DNA of 64,000 nucleotides, from the NCBI GenBank assembly GCA_027943245.1, contig JANDJZ010000156.1, forward strand, positions 26,942-90,941, in the 5' to 3' direction. Below are positions 47,802 through 56,348 of the stretch, in pieces. The stretch's first letter is position 1. Every line of letters begins with the position of its first letter. Origin of the DNA: Acanthamoeba sp. SK_2022b. Taxonomy: Eukaryota; Discosea; Longamoebia; Acanthamoebidae. The notes beneath the pieces are model-generated. The model was given only the letters and a program-made list of their open reading frames with translations. It searched no databases and was not told the DNA's origin. The position numbers were made by a program, and so were the translations under genes.

Positions 47802-49220
47802 ATGCAAACCAATAGCGCAGCAGTTGAACATTTTGCACAGCATCATGAAGAGAGGCGAAGTAGCGCGTTCCAAAATGAGGTTGCTCATTATTTGGAACGC
47901 CATCCCGCCACGCAGTATGTCGATATCCTTCTCACCGATCTCAATGGTTCCTTCCGCGGCAAACGCATACCCGTCTCAGGGTTGAAAAAACTGGAAAAAG
48001 GCAGCTACTTCCCCGCGTCGGTGTTCGCCATGGACATCCTCGGCAACGTGGTGGAGGAAACCGGTCTTGGGCAGGAGCTCGGCGAACCGGACCGCGTATG
48101 CCTGCCGGTGCCCGGCTCGCTGACGCCGTCGGCCGCCGATCCGGAGCATATCGGCCAGGTGCTGCTGACCATGCTGGATGAAGATGGCACTCCCTTTGAC
48201 GTTGAACCCCGCAATGTGCTGAACCGCGTGTGGCAGGCGCTGCGACAGCGCGGCTTGTTCCCGGTGGCAGCGGTAGAGCTGGAGTTTTATCTCATCGATC
48301 GGCAGCGCGACGCGGAGGGCGATCTGCAGCCGCCGTGTGCGCCCGGCACCCAGGAGCGCAACACCCAAAGCCAGGTGTATTCCGTCGATAACCTGAACCA
48401 TTTCGCCGAGGTGCTGAACGACATCGACGCGCTGGCGAAGCTGCAGGGGCTGCCGGCGGACGGCGCGGTGGCGGAGGCGTCGCCGGGGCAGTTCGAGGTC
48501 AACCTGCGTCATACCGACGATATCTTGCTGGCCTGCGACCACGCGCTGGCGCTGAAGCGGCTGGTGCGGCTGGTGGCCGAGAACCACGACATGCACGCCA
48601 CCTTTATGGCCAAACCCTATGAGGATTACGCCGGCAGCGGTATGCACGTGCATGTCAGTATGCAGGACGGGGCGGGCAACAACCTGTTCGCCGACGCCGA
48701 AGGCGAGGATTCACCGCTATTGAAACAGGCGCTGGCCGGGATGATCACCCTGATGCCGGCGTCGATGGCGCTGCTGGCGCCGAATGTCAACGCCTACCGG
48801 CGCTTCCAGCCGGGGATGTATGTGCCGATCCAGGCCGCCTGGGGCCACAACAACCGCACCGTGGCGCTGCGCATTCCCTGCGGCGAACCGGAGAACCACC
48901 GGGTGGAGTACCGCGTGGCCGGTGCCGACGCCAATCCCTATCTGGTGATGGCGGCGATCCTGGCCGGCATGCTGTACGGGCTGGACAACGCGCTGCCGCT
49001 GCCAGAGCCGGTGACCGGCAACGGGCTGGAGCAGGAGGGGCTGCCGTTGCCGATCCGCCAGAGCGACGCATTGTACGAGTTCGAACACCAGCACGCGCTG
49101 ACCCATTATCTGGGCGAGCGTTTTACCCAGGTTTATCACGCCTGCAAGACGGACGAACTGCTGCAGTTTGAACGGCGGGTGACGGAAACCGAGATCGACT
49201 GGATGTTGAAAAATGCCTGA
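47802..49220 (+). CDS. puuA: Glutamate-putrescine ligase PuuA
   Basis: A 472-aa glutamine-synthetase-fold enzyme, the same length as E. coli PuuA. TDLNGSFRGKRIPV starts the beta-grasp, VELEFYLIDRQRDAEG is the first metal site, GQFEVNLRHTDD and MHATFMAKPYEDYAGSGMHVHVSMQ complete the active site. It makes gamma-glutamylputrescine from putrescine, glutamate and ATP, the first step of the Puu pathway. puuBCDE are not adjacent, so the later steps must be encoded elsewhere. A GGTGACG-like ribosome site precedes the ATG. Confidence 0.95.
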   Translation: MQTNSAAVEHFAQHHEERRSSAFQNEVAHYLERHPATQYVDILLTDLNGSFRGKRIPVSGLKKLEKGSYFPASVFAMDILGNVVEETGLGQELGEPDRVCLPVPGSLTPSAADPEHIGQVLLTMLDEDGTPFDVEPRNVLNRVWQALRQRGLFPVAAVELEFYLIDRQRDAEGDLQPPCAPGTQERNTQSQVYSVDNLNHFAEVLNDIDALAKLQGLPADGAVAEASPGQFEVNLRHTDDILLACDHALALKRLVRLVAENHDMHATFMAKPYEDYAGSGMHVHVSMQDGAGNNLFADAEGEDSPLLKQALAGMITLMPASMALLAPNVNAYRRFQPGMYVPIQAAWGHNNRTVALRIPCGEPENHRVEYRVAGADANPYLVMAAILAGMLYGLDNALPLPEPVTGNGLEQEGLPLPIRQSDALYEFEHQHALTHYLGERFTQVYHACKTDELLQFERRVTETEIDWMLKNA

Positions 49221-49388
49221 ATGGGCGTATAAAGTAAGAGGTATGTGCGGGCGACCGGCCTGCCGGTAGCGGATTAATTCGCCTGCCGGGCTGGTTTTCC
49301 GTTCGATCGACAAAAAGAATTTGTATTTGAGGGCTTCCGGATCTTGTCATCCGGAGGCATTCTGGTGCAAAATATCTCAAATGCAGAT

Positions 49389-49421
49389 AGCCGACGTTTT
49401 AACGCGTCGGTTATTTTTTTT
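49389..49421 (+). terminator. Intrinsic terminator of puuA
   Basis: CCGACG (49391-49396) pairs with CGTCGG (49405-49410), extended by flanking bases, and TTATTTTTTTT follows. It lies 170 nt after the puuA stop, preceded by a second hairpin (TCCGGAT/ATCCGGA near 49336-49354). Confidence 0.85.
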
Positions 49422-49754
49422 GCATTAAGTTTTACCAACGTAGCGTTTCATACACCAAGCGAGGCCGGACACCGATCCGGATAGATAAATAGTTTCGTGC
49501 ACGATCAAACAAAACTTTATGGTCGTGACTCATGAGGATTAGAAAGATGGGGCAATTTTTCACTTTAGCACCGGTGCCCGCCGGTTTCCGCTGTGGCCGC
49601 AGCGACTATGGAGCAGCCGAGGTTTCCTCGACCCGTTATCCAGCTTACAATCCCCTTCTTTTAGAATTAAGTCGCTCGTTGCGAAGTTTCCCCGCAACCT
49701 TAAGTCTTGGCGTGTCCGCCATCCGCAAGGCTCAAGGTAAGGGGGGGCTGAACA
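49422..49754 (+). promoter_or_regulatory. plaP promoter and leader region
   Basis: About 330 nt separate the puuA terminator from plaP. They contain an AT-rich promoter-like stretch (49430-49530), a short frame with its own ribosome site that overlaps plaP, and a GTTGCG/CGCAAC stem around 49678-49698. AAGGTAAGGGGGG just before 49755 is the plaP ribosome site. Confidence 0.45.
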
Positions 49755-49765
49755 ATGTCCGATAA
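49547..49765 (+). CDS. Possible short leader ORF overlapping the plaP start
   Basis: A 72-codon frame starts at ATG 49547 ([19 protein letters not shown]) about 6 nt after AGGATTAGAAAG and ends 8 nt inside plaP, in another frame. It is arginine- and serine-rich and has no recognisable domain. Its overlap with plaP could couple translation, as in upstream ORFs of polyamine genes, but no homology supports it. It may be chance. Confidence 0.35.
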   Translation: MGQFFTLAPVPAGFRCGRSDYGAAEVSSTRYPAYNPLLLELSRSLRSFPATLSLGVSAIRKAQGKGGLNNVR

Positions 49766-51122
49766 TACCCTCAACGCCGCTCCGGCTCAGCGCACCCAGC
49801 TGCGCAAAACCCTGACTTTGGTTCCGGTAGTGATGATGGGCCTGGCTTATCTGCAGCCAATGACCATCTTCGATACCTTCGGCATCGTATCCGGCCTGAC
49901 CGATGGTCACGTCGCGACTGCGTACGCCTTCGCTCTGCTGGCGATCCTGTTTACCGCCCTGAGCTACGGCAAGCTGGTGAAGAAGTTCCCTTCCGCCGGT
50001 TCTGCCTACACTTACGCCCAGAAAGCCATCAGCCCGCACGTCGGCTTTATGGTGGGCTGGTCATCGCTGCTGGACTACCTGTTCATGCCGATGATTAACA
50101 TCTTGCTGGCCAAGATTTACCTGGAAGCGATTTTCCCGGGCGTCCCGTCCTGGATCTTCGTGGCGGTGCTGGTCGGCTTGATGACGATTTTCAACCTGCG
50201 CGGCATCAAGCTGGTGGCTAACCTGAACTCCATCATCGTGGTGGTGCAGGTGGCGATCATGATCGTGTTCCTCGGCCTGGTGATCAACGGCATTTACCAC
50301 GGCGAAGGCGCCGGTACGCTGGTCAGCAGCCGTCCGTTCTGGTCCGATAACGCCCACGTGGTGCCGATGATTACCGGCGCGACCATCCTGTGCTTCTCGT
50401 TCCTGGGCTTCGACGGCATCAGCTCGCTGTCTGAAGAGACCAAAGACGCAGAGAAAGTGATCCCGAAAGCCATCTTCCTGACGGCGCTGATCGGCGGCAT
50501 CATCTTTATCGTGGTGTCTTACTTCGTGCAGCTGTACTTCCCGGACATCTCGCGCTTCAAGGATCCTGACGCGTCGCAGCCTGAAATCATGCTGTACGTG
50601 GCGGGCAAGTTCTTCCAGTCGGTGATCCTGGTGTTCTCCTGCGTGACGGTATTGGCGTCTGGCATGGCGGCACATGCGGGCGTTTCGCGTCTGATGTACG
50701 TGATGGGCCGCGACGGCGTGTTCCCGACTCGCTTCTTCGGCTATGTGCATCCGAAGTGGCGTACCCCGGCGCTGAACGTGCTGCTGGTGGGTGCCATCGC
50801 GCTGTCCGCGGTATCGTTTGACCTGGTGACCGCGACCGCGCTGATCAACTTCGGTGCGCTGGTGGCCTTCACCTTCGTCAACCTGTCGGTGATCTCGCAG
50901 TTCTATATCCGCGACAAGATGAACCGCACCGTGAAGGACACGTTCAACTACCTGATCCTGCCGGTGATGGGCGCACTGACCGTCGGCGCGCTGTGGGTCA
51001 ACCTGGAAGCCAGCTCGATGACGCTGGGTCTGGTCTGGGCGGCTATCGGCCTGATCTACCTGGCCTTCGTCACCCGCAGCTTCCGTTTGCCGGTGCCGCA
51101 AGCGAGCGAAGACGCCGCCTAA
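49755..51122 (+). CDS. plaP: Putrescine/proton symporter PlaP (YeeF), APC family
   Basis: A 455-aa permease with about 12 segments. [38 protein letters not shown] and DAHVIPM-like [31 protein letters not shown] match E. coli PlaP more closely than Puu[14 protein letters not shown] and [13 protein letters not shown] are also conserved. PlaP is a low-affinity putrescine importer; in E. coli it lies near sbcB, as here. Next to puuA, it would supply the ligase. PuuP is the alternative annotation. Confidence 0.9.
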   Translation: MSDNTLNAAPAQRTQLRKTLTLVPVVMMGLAYLQPMTIFDTFGIVSGLTDGHVATAYAFALLAILFTALSYGKLVKKFPSAGSAYTYAQKAISPHVGFMVGWSSLLDYLFMPMINILLAKIYLEAIFPGVPSWIFVAVLVGLMTIFNLRGIKLVANLNSIIVVVQVAIMIVFLGLVINGIYHGEGAGTLVSSRPFWSDNAHVVPMITGATILCFSFLGFDGISSLSEETKDAEKVIPKAIFLTALIGGIIFIVVSYFVQLYFPDISRFKDPDASQPEIMLYVAGKFFQSVILVFSCVTVLASGMAAHAGVSRLMYVMGRDGVFPTRFFGYVHPKWRTPALNVLLVGAIALSAVSFDLVTATALINFGALVAFTFVNLSVISQFYIRDKMNRTVKDTFNYLILPVMGALTVGALWVNLEASSMTLGLVWAAIGLIYLAFVTRSFRLPVPQASEDAA

Positions 51123-51147
51123 GCGCGAGCCGTCTCCTCTGCCACCA

Positions 51148-51177
51148 AAAAGGCCGCATTTGCGGCCTTTTCCTTTT
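51148..51177. terminator. Bidirectional terminator between plaP and sbcB
   Basis: AAAAGGCCGCA pairs with TGCGGCCTTTT around a central TT, and CCTTTTC follows. Poly-A on the left gives a U-tract for the opposite strand. Confidence 0.85.
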
Positions 51178-51193
51178 CTGCTTGCAGCGGGTT

Positions 51194-52621
51194 TTACCCT
51201 ACCAACTCTTTGCCGTAATCGAACAGCGCTTTCAGCAGGGCGGTTTTCTCTTTGTCGCCTTCGTGCAGGTTATACAGCGATTCGAGCTGCAGCAGGTAAC
51301 TCTGCACGCGCTCCGCGCTCAACGCTTCCTGGCGGTGCTGCAGCCAGCGGCGCTGCTCGGCATCGTCCAGCGTATTCGGGTAGTTGCGCGCGCGGAAGCG
51401 GAACAGCAGCTCTTTCATGCGGCCGTCGCTGAAGGCCAGATCCAACGCCGGCAGGTTTTGCGGCTTGGTCTGCTGAATAATCCTCATTGCCGCCTTGTCG
51501 GCGTCGCTGAAGAAACCGTCGTACAACCGGGCGTCGACGTCGTCGGAGCCTTTGAACGGCTCGGCTTCGGCGAACAGCGCCACCACTTTCTCGCGCACTT
51601 CCGGGTGCTGTTTCAGCAGCTGCAGGTTCTGCAGGCAGGCCTGGCGGTCGATGCCCAGCCGCTCGGCGTTCTCCGGCAGCAGGGTTTTGGCCGGCGCCAG
51701 CACCGGGCATTTGTTGATGTGCACCAGCTTGATCGGCACCGGCGCCTGATCCGGCGCCAGGTCGTCGCGGCGGGTATACAGGCGTTCACGCAGCTGCTCG
51801 GCGCTCAGCGTCAGCAGCGGCGTCATATCGCCGGCGAGATCGCACATGATCACCGCGTTCTTGTTGTCCGGGTGCCAGGCCAACGGCGACACCCAGCTGG
51901 TGTTGCCGCGTGCTGCGCCGAACATGCCGGAGACATGCACCAGCGGCGTCATTTCGGCGACGTCGATCAGGGCGTTCAGCTTGTGCTTGTTGCGGTGCTG
52001 CAGCAGGAAATCGAACAGCCGGGGCTGCGCCTGCTTGACCAGTTTGGCCATGGCGATGGTGGCGTAAACGTCCGACATCGCGTCGTGAGCCTGCGTGTGC
52101 TCGACGCCGTTGGCGCGCGTCAGGTGTTCGAGGCGGAAGCTGGGGAAGCCGTCTTCGTTTTCCGGCCAGACGATGCCGTCGGGGCGCAGGGCATAGCAGG
52201 CGCGCATCACATCCAGCAGATCCCAGCGCGAGTTGCCGTTTTGCCAGCTGTAGGCATAGGGATCGTAGAAATTGCGATAGAAGATATTGCGGCTCACTTC
52301 GTCATCGAAGCGGATGTTGTTGTAACCAAGAATGCAGGTGCCGGCCACGCTGAAGGCCTGATGGATTTGGCGGGTGAACTCGGCCTCGTTAACGCCTTTG
52401 GCGCGCGCCACCTGCGGCGTGATGCCGGTGATCATCACCGCCTCGGGTTCCGGCAGGTAGTCGTCGGCCGGGGCGCAGTAGATGACCAGCGGCTCTTCGA
52501 TAATGTTGAAATCCATATCGGTGCGCACGCCGGCGAACTGCGCCGGGCGATCCAGCGACGGGCTTTTGCCGAAGGTTTCGTAATCGTGAATATAAAATGT
52601 GGCCGTTGCCTTGCTGCTCAA
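51194..52621 (-). CDS. sbcB: Exodeoxyribonuclease I (SbcB)
   Basis: A 475-aa single-strand 3'-5' exonuclease of the DEDDh type. Motif I is DYETFG (Asp13, Glu15), motif II includes LGYNNIRFDDEVSRN, and motif III HDAMSDVYAT gives the catalytic histidine. The C-terminal half has the SH3-like and accessory domains of ExoI that bind ssDNA and SSB. It functions in recombination and mismatch repair. Length equals that of E. coli ExoI (475 aa). Confidence 0.95.
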   Translation of the reverse strand: MSSKATATFYIHDYETFGKSPSLDRPAQFAGVRTDMDFNIIEEPLVIYCAPADDYLPEPEAVMITGITPQVARAKGVNEAEFTRQIHQAFSVAGTCILGYNNIRFDDEVSRNIFYRNFYDPYAYSWQNGNSRWDLLDVMRACYALRPDGIVWPENEDGFPSFRLEHLTRANGVEHTQAHDAMSDVYATIAMAKLVKQAQPRLFDFLLQHRNKHKLNALIDVAEMTPLVHVSGMFGAARGNTSWVSPLAWHPDNKNAVIMCDLAGDMTPLLTLSAEQLRERLYTRRDDLAPDQAPVPIKLVHINKCPVLAPAKTLLPENAERLGIDRQACLQNLQLLKQHPEVREKVVALFAEAEPFKGSDDVDARLYDGFFSDADKAAMRIIQQTKPQNLPALDLAFSDGRMKELLFRFRARNYPNTLDDAEQRRWLQHRQEALSAERVQSYLLQLESLYNLHEGDKEKTALLKALFDYGKELVG

Positions 52622-52711
52622 AATCGCGTCTCTTCAGTGGCGGATACAAGATGCCCCTATTGTAACGGCGTGGGGAGCGATGCCAAGCGGCGGTTAGCGA
52701 AATGCGCGCAA

Positions 52712-52900
52712 TTACGCACGGCGATAATAATCCAGCCGTTGATGAAAGTAGGGGAGCAGGTGGTCGGGGATCTGTTGTTCCGTTTCCGCCTGGGTCGAGG
52801 CGATGCCGTAGCGCTCGTTGTAGATCACGCTGATGGCCAGCAAATCGGTTTCTATTTTTTCGCGTTGTGCCTGCGGTAAGCTATCCAGCTTTCGAGCCAT
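52712..52900 (-). CDS. DNA polymerase III theta subunit-like protein (HolE family)
   Basis: A 62-aa protein whose pattern KLDSLPQAQREKIETDLL, then ERYGI, EQQIPDHLLPYFHQRL, lines up with E. coli HolE (KLDQTEMDKVNVDL, ERYNMP, EREQPEHLRSWFRERL). Theta binds and stabilises the epsilon proofreading subunit. It is shorter at the C-terminus than HolE (76 aa), so it may be a second, divergent copy; the main holE is expected elsewhere. It lies 90 nt upstream of sbcB on the same strand, and both proteins concern exonucleases. GGGAGATAACG precedes the ATG. Confidence 0.72.
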   Translation of the reverse strand: MARKLDSLPQAQREKIETDLLAISVIYNERYGIASTQAETEQQIPDHLLPYFHQRLDYYRRA

Positions 52901-52954
52901 CGTTATCTCCCTGTTAACCTTAGGGCATAATAGGATCGTTAGCGGGTCTTGTCC

Positions 52955-53161
52955 CTACCCATTCCGGGGGGCGGTGGACGCCTGAGCGCCTTGCTGCGAG
53001 CAGGGGGCCAGGCTGTGGCGCGCGGCGAACTCGCTCTGCGGCTGGTGTGCATTGAGGCGATCCGCCCGGTTATACAGCGAACAGGCGCAGCCGATGACCG
53101 CCACCCAAAACAGGGTGCACAGCAGCAAAACCCCCAACCAGGCTTTTTGGTTATAGGTCAT
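52955..53161 (-). CDS. Small membrane protein of unknown function
   Basis: A 68-aa protein with one membrane helix at about residues 8-29 (WLGVLLLCTLFWVAVIGCAC), followed by a hydrophilic glutamine- and alanine-rich tail. GGAGG is 4 nt before the ATG, a strong ribosome site. I do not recognise a family. It may be cotranscribed with the holE-like gene 54 nt downstream. Confidence 0.6.
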   Translation of the reverse strand: MTYNQKAWLGVLLLCTLFWVAVIGCACSLYNRADRLNAHQPQSEFAARHSLAPCSQQGAQASTAPRNG

Positions 53162-53419
53162 AAGTCCTCCACGGACGAGAAGAGAAATAACATTGACCGT
53201 TAAATTAAATCAGGGGCTACATCAATGGTATTTAAACAGTAGGGATTAATCGCAATGCGTGCCCGACTCTTTTGTTACGAAATCCATGATGGATGTTTCA
53301 AAAGATTCCTTAAGATAATATTAAGAAAATTGAGTAGGGGCGCCGTAATTCTATTTAATATTTGTTTAATTATCCGCAGATACAATCTTCCACATTCAAT
53401 GCCAATGTGGGTGACAATT
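53162..53419. promoter_or_regulatory. AT-rich region before the SDR gene
   Basis: The 258-nt region is markedly richer in A and T than the rest of the window, especially 53285-53400. It should hold the promoters of the SDR gene and of the divergent small membrane protein. I see no clear operator. Such AT-rich patches are often bound by H-NS. Confidence 0.4.
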
Positions 53420-54529
53420 ATGAAAACGCTACTGTTGACCGGCGCTACCGGCTTTCTCGGTGGTGCAGTTCTCGAAAAATTATTGATTGAAAATCAGTCT
53501 ATTAATTATCTTTTGCTGGTGCGCGCCGATGATGCGCAGCAAGGGCTGGCCCGTATTCGCACGAATATGGAAAAGTTTAATATCGATGCGAACCTGCTGT
53601 CTAAAATTACGATAGAAAATATATTGTTGGGCGACCTTTCCGAGCCGGCCGACTTTTTAACTGACGCACGTATTAACAATGTCACGCACGTTATTAACTG
53701 TGCGGCCGTTGCTTCATTTGGTAATAACCCGCTCATTTGGAAGGTAAACGTAGAAGGCACTCTGGCCTTTGCCGAAAGAATGGCGCAGGTGCCGGGATTA
53801 AAACGTTTCCTGCACGTCGGTACCGCCATGTCTTGTTCGCCGGAGCCGGGTTCGCTGGTGGCGGAGAGCGGCGAGTTTGAGGAAGACGCCGAGCACCTGG
53901 TGGAATATACGCGTTCCAAATCCACCATCGAACAGCTGATGCGCCAGCGCTGCCCGCAAATGCCGCTGACCATCGCTCGTCCATCGATCGTGGTGGGGCA
54001 CACCCGCCTGGGCTGCCAGCCTTCCAGCAGCATTTTCTGGGTGTTCGGCATGGCGCTGATGCTGCGCAAATTCATGTGCTCGCTGCAGGACAATATCGAC
54101 GTGATCCCGGCGGACTACTGTGCGGATGCGCTGGTGATGCTGATGAACAGCGAAACGCTGGAGAACGACGTGTATCACATCTCTGCCGGCGTGGAGAGCA
54201 GCGTCAGCTTTGCCGAAATCGACAACGCCATGGCGGCCGCGCTGGAAAAAGCGCCGGTGGGCGATGAGTATGCGCAGGTGACGTATGACGCGCTGGTGAA
54301 AATGCGCCGCCAGCTGAAAGACATTTTCGGCCCGTGCAACGAGCGGCTGATGCTGAAAGCGATGCGCCTGTACGGATCGTTCGCCATGCTCAACGTGCGC
54401 TTCAGCAACGAGAAGATCCTCAAGCTGGGTATGCCGAAGCCGCCGCGCTTCACCGACTACATCGCCGGCTGCGTGCAGTCGACCCGCGGGCTGTCTATCC
54501 AGCAGCAGATGGTGGTGGACTTCAAATAA
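53420..54529 (+). CDS. NAD(P)-dependent SDR, thioester-reductase-like (NAD_binding_4 family)
   Basis: A 369-aa extended SDR. The Rossmann motif TGATGFLGG is at residues 7-15, followed by LLVRADDAQQGLARI, NCAAVASFG, and the catalytic YTRSK near 170. The closest families are thioester reductases and male-sterility-type fatty acyl reductases, which reduce carrier- or CoA-bound acyl groups. There is no NRPS, PKS or acyl carrier gene nearby, so it stands alone and the substrate is unknown. I choose ATG 53420 (MKTLLLTGATG); earlier in-frame ATGs lie in the AT-rich leader. The first 300 nt are more AT-rich than the rest, a possible sign of transfer. Confidence 0.8.
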   Translation: MKTLLLTGATGFLGGAVLEKLLIENQSINYLLLVRADDAQQGLARIRTNMEKFNIDANLLSKITIENILLGDLSEPADFLTDARINNVTHVINCAAVASFGNNPLIWKVNVEGTLAFAERMAQVPGLKRFLHVGTAMSCSPEPGSLVAESGEFEEDAEHLVEYTRSKSTIEQLMRQRCPQMPLTIARPSIVVGHTRLGCQPSSSIFWVFGMALMLRKFMCSLQDNIDVIPADYCADALVMLMNSETLENDVYHISAGVESSVSFAEIDNAMAAALEKAPVGDEYAQVTYDALVKMRRQLKDIFGPCNERLMLKAMRLYGSFAMLNVRFSNEKILKLGMPKPPRFTDYIAGCVQSTRGLSIQQQMVVDFK

Positions 54530-54563
54530 CCGCCGGGCGCAGCGGGCGCCCGAGGTTGTTCCG

Positions 54564-55310
54564 CTACCAGGACGAAGAGGACCAGAAGACGCGGCCGAGC
54601 ACCACCAGTTGCTCTTTGCGCTGCTGATAGCTGAGGTGCTCGTCCTGGTACTCTTCCCGGTTGAGGGAGCGGATGATGACGCCGCCGTCCGGCTGCTCGA
54701 TCAGCACCTTCACCCGCAGCAAATTGCCGTGGCGGATGGCGTAGGTCTTGCCTTCCCGGATGCGCGTGTCGTCGGTGTTGATGCCGACCACGTCGCCGTC
54801 CTGCAGGCGCGGCTCCATGCTGGAGCCGGAGATGCGAATGATGCGCGCGGCGTTGACCGCCACCCCCATCTTGTGCAGGTAGTAACGGCGGAAGATCAGC
54901 GAAAACTCCTCGCGATCGACGATTTCGTAGCAGCCGTCGCCGGCGGAAAAATCAATATCCAGCAGCGGGATCTCCACAAACTCTTCCTTGTCCTGTTCGG
55001 TATCTTCCCATACCACCGGTTTCAAACGGGCGGGCTGGAAGTCCGACTCCGCCGCCACGTTGTCAAACGGGCGCACCAGCTGCTTTTCGTGAAACACGTC
55101 GAACCAGCCCTTGGGCAAATTCAGCCTGGCCTCGATCCGCCTGGCCAGATTGTCGCCAAGATTGCGGGAGGATTTTTCCCCGATGATTTGGCTCAGCGTC
55201 GGCGCGGAAGACTCAACCAGCGTGGCGAACTCATTCTGGTTGACGCCTTGCCGGGCGTAGCGGGCCATCAATTCGCGCAGATTGTTGCGCCTGATTTCTT
55301 TAGTTTCCAT
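54564..55310 (-). CDS. LexA/CI-like repressor: XRE HTH plus S24 peptidase-like domain
   Basis: A 248-aa regulator. The N-terminal HTH (about residues 10-65) reads NQNEFATLVESSAPTLSQIIG. The C-terminal S24 domain has SGSSMEPRLQDGDVV with nucleophile Ser164 and the matching Lys201 in LLRVKVL. SAGDG around Ala123-Gly124 sits where LexA/CI proteins cut themselves. It therefore looks like a self-cleaving, possibly SOS-sensitive repressor. It is divergent from the amidase gene, with TTTAGC palindromes between them. The ATG at 55310 (METKEIRRNN) is chosen; the frame to 55385 runs over these operators. Confidence 0.85.
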   Translation of the reverse strand: METKEIRRNNLRELMARYARQGVNQNEFATLVESSAPTLSQIIGEKSSRNLGDNLARRIEARLNLPKGWFDVFHEKQLVRPFDNVAAESDFQPARLKPVVWEDTEQDKEEFVEIPLLDIDFSAGDGCYEIVDREEFSLIFRRYYLHKMGVAVNAARIIRISGSSMEPRLQDGDVVGINTDDTRIREGKTYAIRHGNLLRVKVLIEQPDGGVIIRSLNREEYQDEHLSYQQRKEQLVVLGRVFWSSSSW

Positions 55311-55328
55311 TGTTCGATGATCGCACTC

Positions 55329-55394
55329 TTTAGCAAAAAGGTAAATAACGGTTTTGCTAAAAAACACTTGCGCATAATTTAGCAATTAGCTAAA
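55329..55394. promoter_or_regulatory. Operator region with TTTAGC inverted repeats
   Basis: TTTAGCAAAA (55329-55338) and TTTTGCTAAA (55352-55361) form one inverted repeat. TTTAGCAATTAGCTAAA (55378-55394) is a second, perfect one around AATTA. All use the same TTTAGC half-site. They lie between the repressor and the amidase, where the repressor would control both genes. Confidence 0.65.
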
Positions 55395-55427
55395 ACAAAA
55401 AGGGTGAGCCAAAGGTTCACCTGTGCG

Positions 55428-55456
55428 GAGCGGCCTGTCATGATGAGAGGCCGCTC
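55428..55456 (+). promoter_or_regulatory. Leader hairpin before the amidase gene
   Basis: GAGCGGCCT pairs perfectly with AGGCCGCTC over an 11-nt loop, 30 nt before the amidase ATG. A weaker hairpin (GTGAGCC/GGTTCAC) lies just upstream. They could attenuate or stabilise the amidase mRNA. Confidence 0.5.
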
Positions 55457-55486
55457 AGTGAAATCAAACGAGAGAGGGACTTTACG

Positions 55487-56254
55487 ATGTACAAGATTGA
55501 TTACAATAGCTACCGATCGGTCGCCAGCTTCGGCCACCGCGTGCGCTTTCTGGTGCTGCACTACACGGCGCAAAACTTTGCCGACTCGGTGAAGTCGTTG
55601 ACCGGAAAATCGGTCAGCGCGCACTATCTGGTGCCGGATCCGGCCGAGGCCACCTATCAGGCCGCCGGCTTTAGCGGCGTGCGCATTTTCAACCTGGTGG
55701 ACGAGAACGAGCGCGCCTGGCATGCCGGTACCAGCCAGTGGGGCACCCGCAGCAATATCAACGACACCTCGATCGGCATCGAGATCGTCAACCTGGCGAG
55801 CGGCGACGGTGAAAACATCACCTTCCCGCCGTTCAACCCGCAGCAGATCGAGGCGGTCACCCAGCTGGCGCAGAACATCCTGCAGCGTTACCCGGACATC
55901 TCGCCGGTGAACGTGGTGGCGCACTCCGACATCGCGCCGGGCCGCAAGAGCGATCCGGGCCCGCAGTTCCCGTGGCAGCAGCTGTATCAGGCCGGCGTCG
56001 GCGCCTGGTATGACGAGGCGACCAAGCAGCAGCGCCAGCAGGAATACTGCCGTCAGGGGCTGCCGGCGCAGGCCGAACTGCTGAAGCTGTTCGCCCAATA
56101 CGGCTATGACACCTCGGCGGCCAATACCGCAGAAGGCTATCGCCAGCTGGTGCGCGCGTTCCAGCTGCACTTCCGCCAGCAGAAGTATGACGGCGTGATG
56201 GATGTCGAAACCGCCGCCGTTCTGCGCGCGCTGGTCGACAAGTACGCCGCCTGA
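55487..56254 (+). CDS. N-acetylmuramoyl-L-alanine amidase, AmiD/AmpD type, no lipoprotein signal
   Basis: A 255-aa amidase_2 enzyme. Zinc ligands are His25 (LVLHYTA), His146 (VVAHSDIAPGRKSDPG) and Asp156. NDTSIGIEIVN is the family core, and a C-terminal peptidoglycan-binding domain follows (about 180-255, AFQLHFRQQKYDGVMDVETAAVLRAL). It cuts the bond between MurNAc and the stem peptide. E. coli AmiD is an outer-membrane lipoprotein, but this protein begins MYKIDYNSYR with no signal or lipobox, so it appears cytosolic or released by another route. It faces an S24 repressor. It may be the AmiD paralogue noted in Serratia, or a domesticated endolysin. Confidence 0.85.
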   Translation: MYKIDYNSYRSVASFGHRVRFLVLHYTAQNFADSVKSLTGKSVSAHYLVPDPAEATYQAAGFSGVRIFNLVDENERAWHAGTSQWGTRSNINDTSIGIEIVNLASGDGENITFPPFNPQQIEAVTQLAQNILQRYPDISPVNVVAHSDIAPGRKSDPGPQFPWQQLYQAGVGAWYDEATKQQRQQEYCRQGLPAQAELLKLFAQYGYDTSAANTAEGYRQLVRAFQLHFRQQKYDGVMDVETAAVLRALVDKYAA

Positions 56255-56348
56255 GCCTGACCGCGAATGGGGGACGCCTCATTCGCCTTTTCCTTGCCGG
56301 GCTTCCTCCGCTAAAATAGCGGCCTGGCTGGTCTTTATCGGAGGCATC

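Noticed and set aside
47604..47903. 99-aa reverse frame across the puuA start
   Set aside because: Overlaps puuA antisense and lacks any known pattern.
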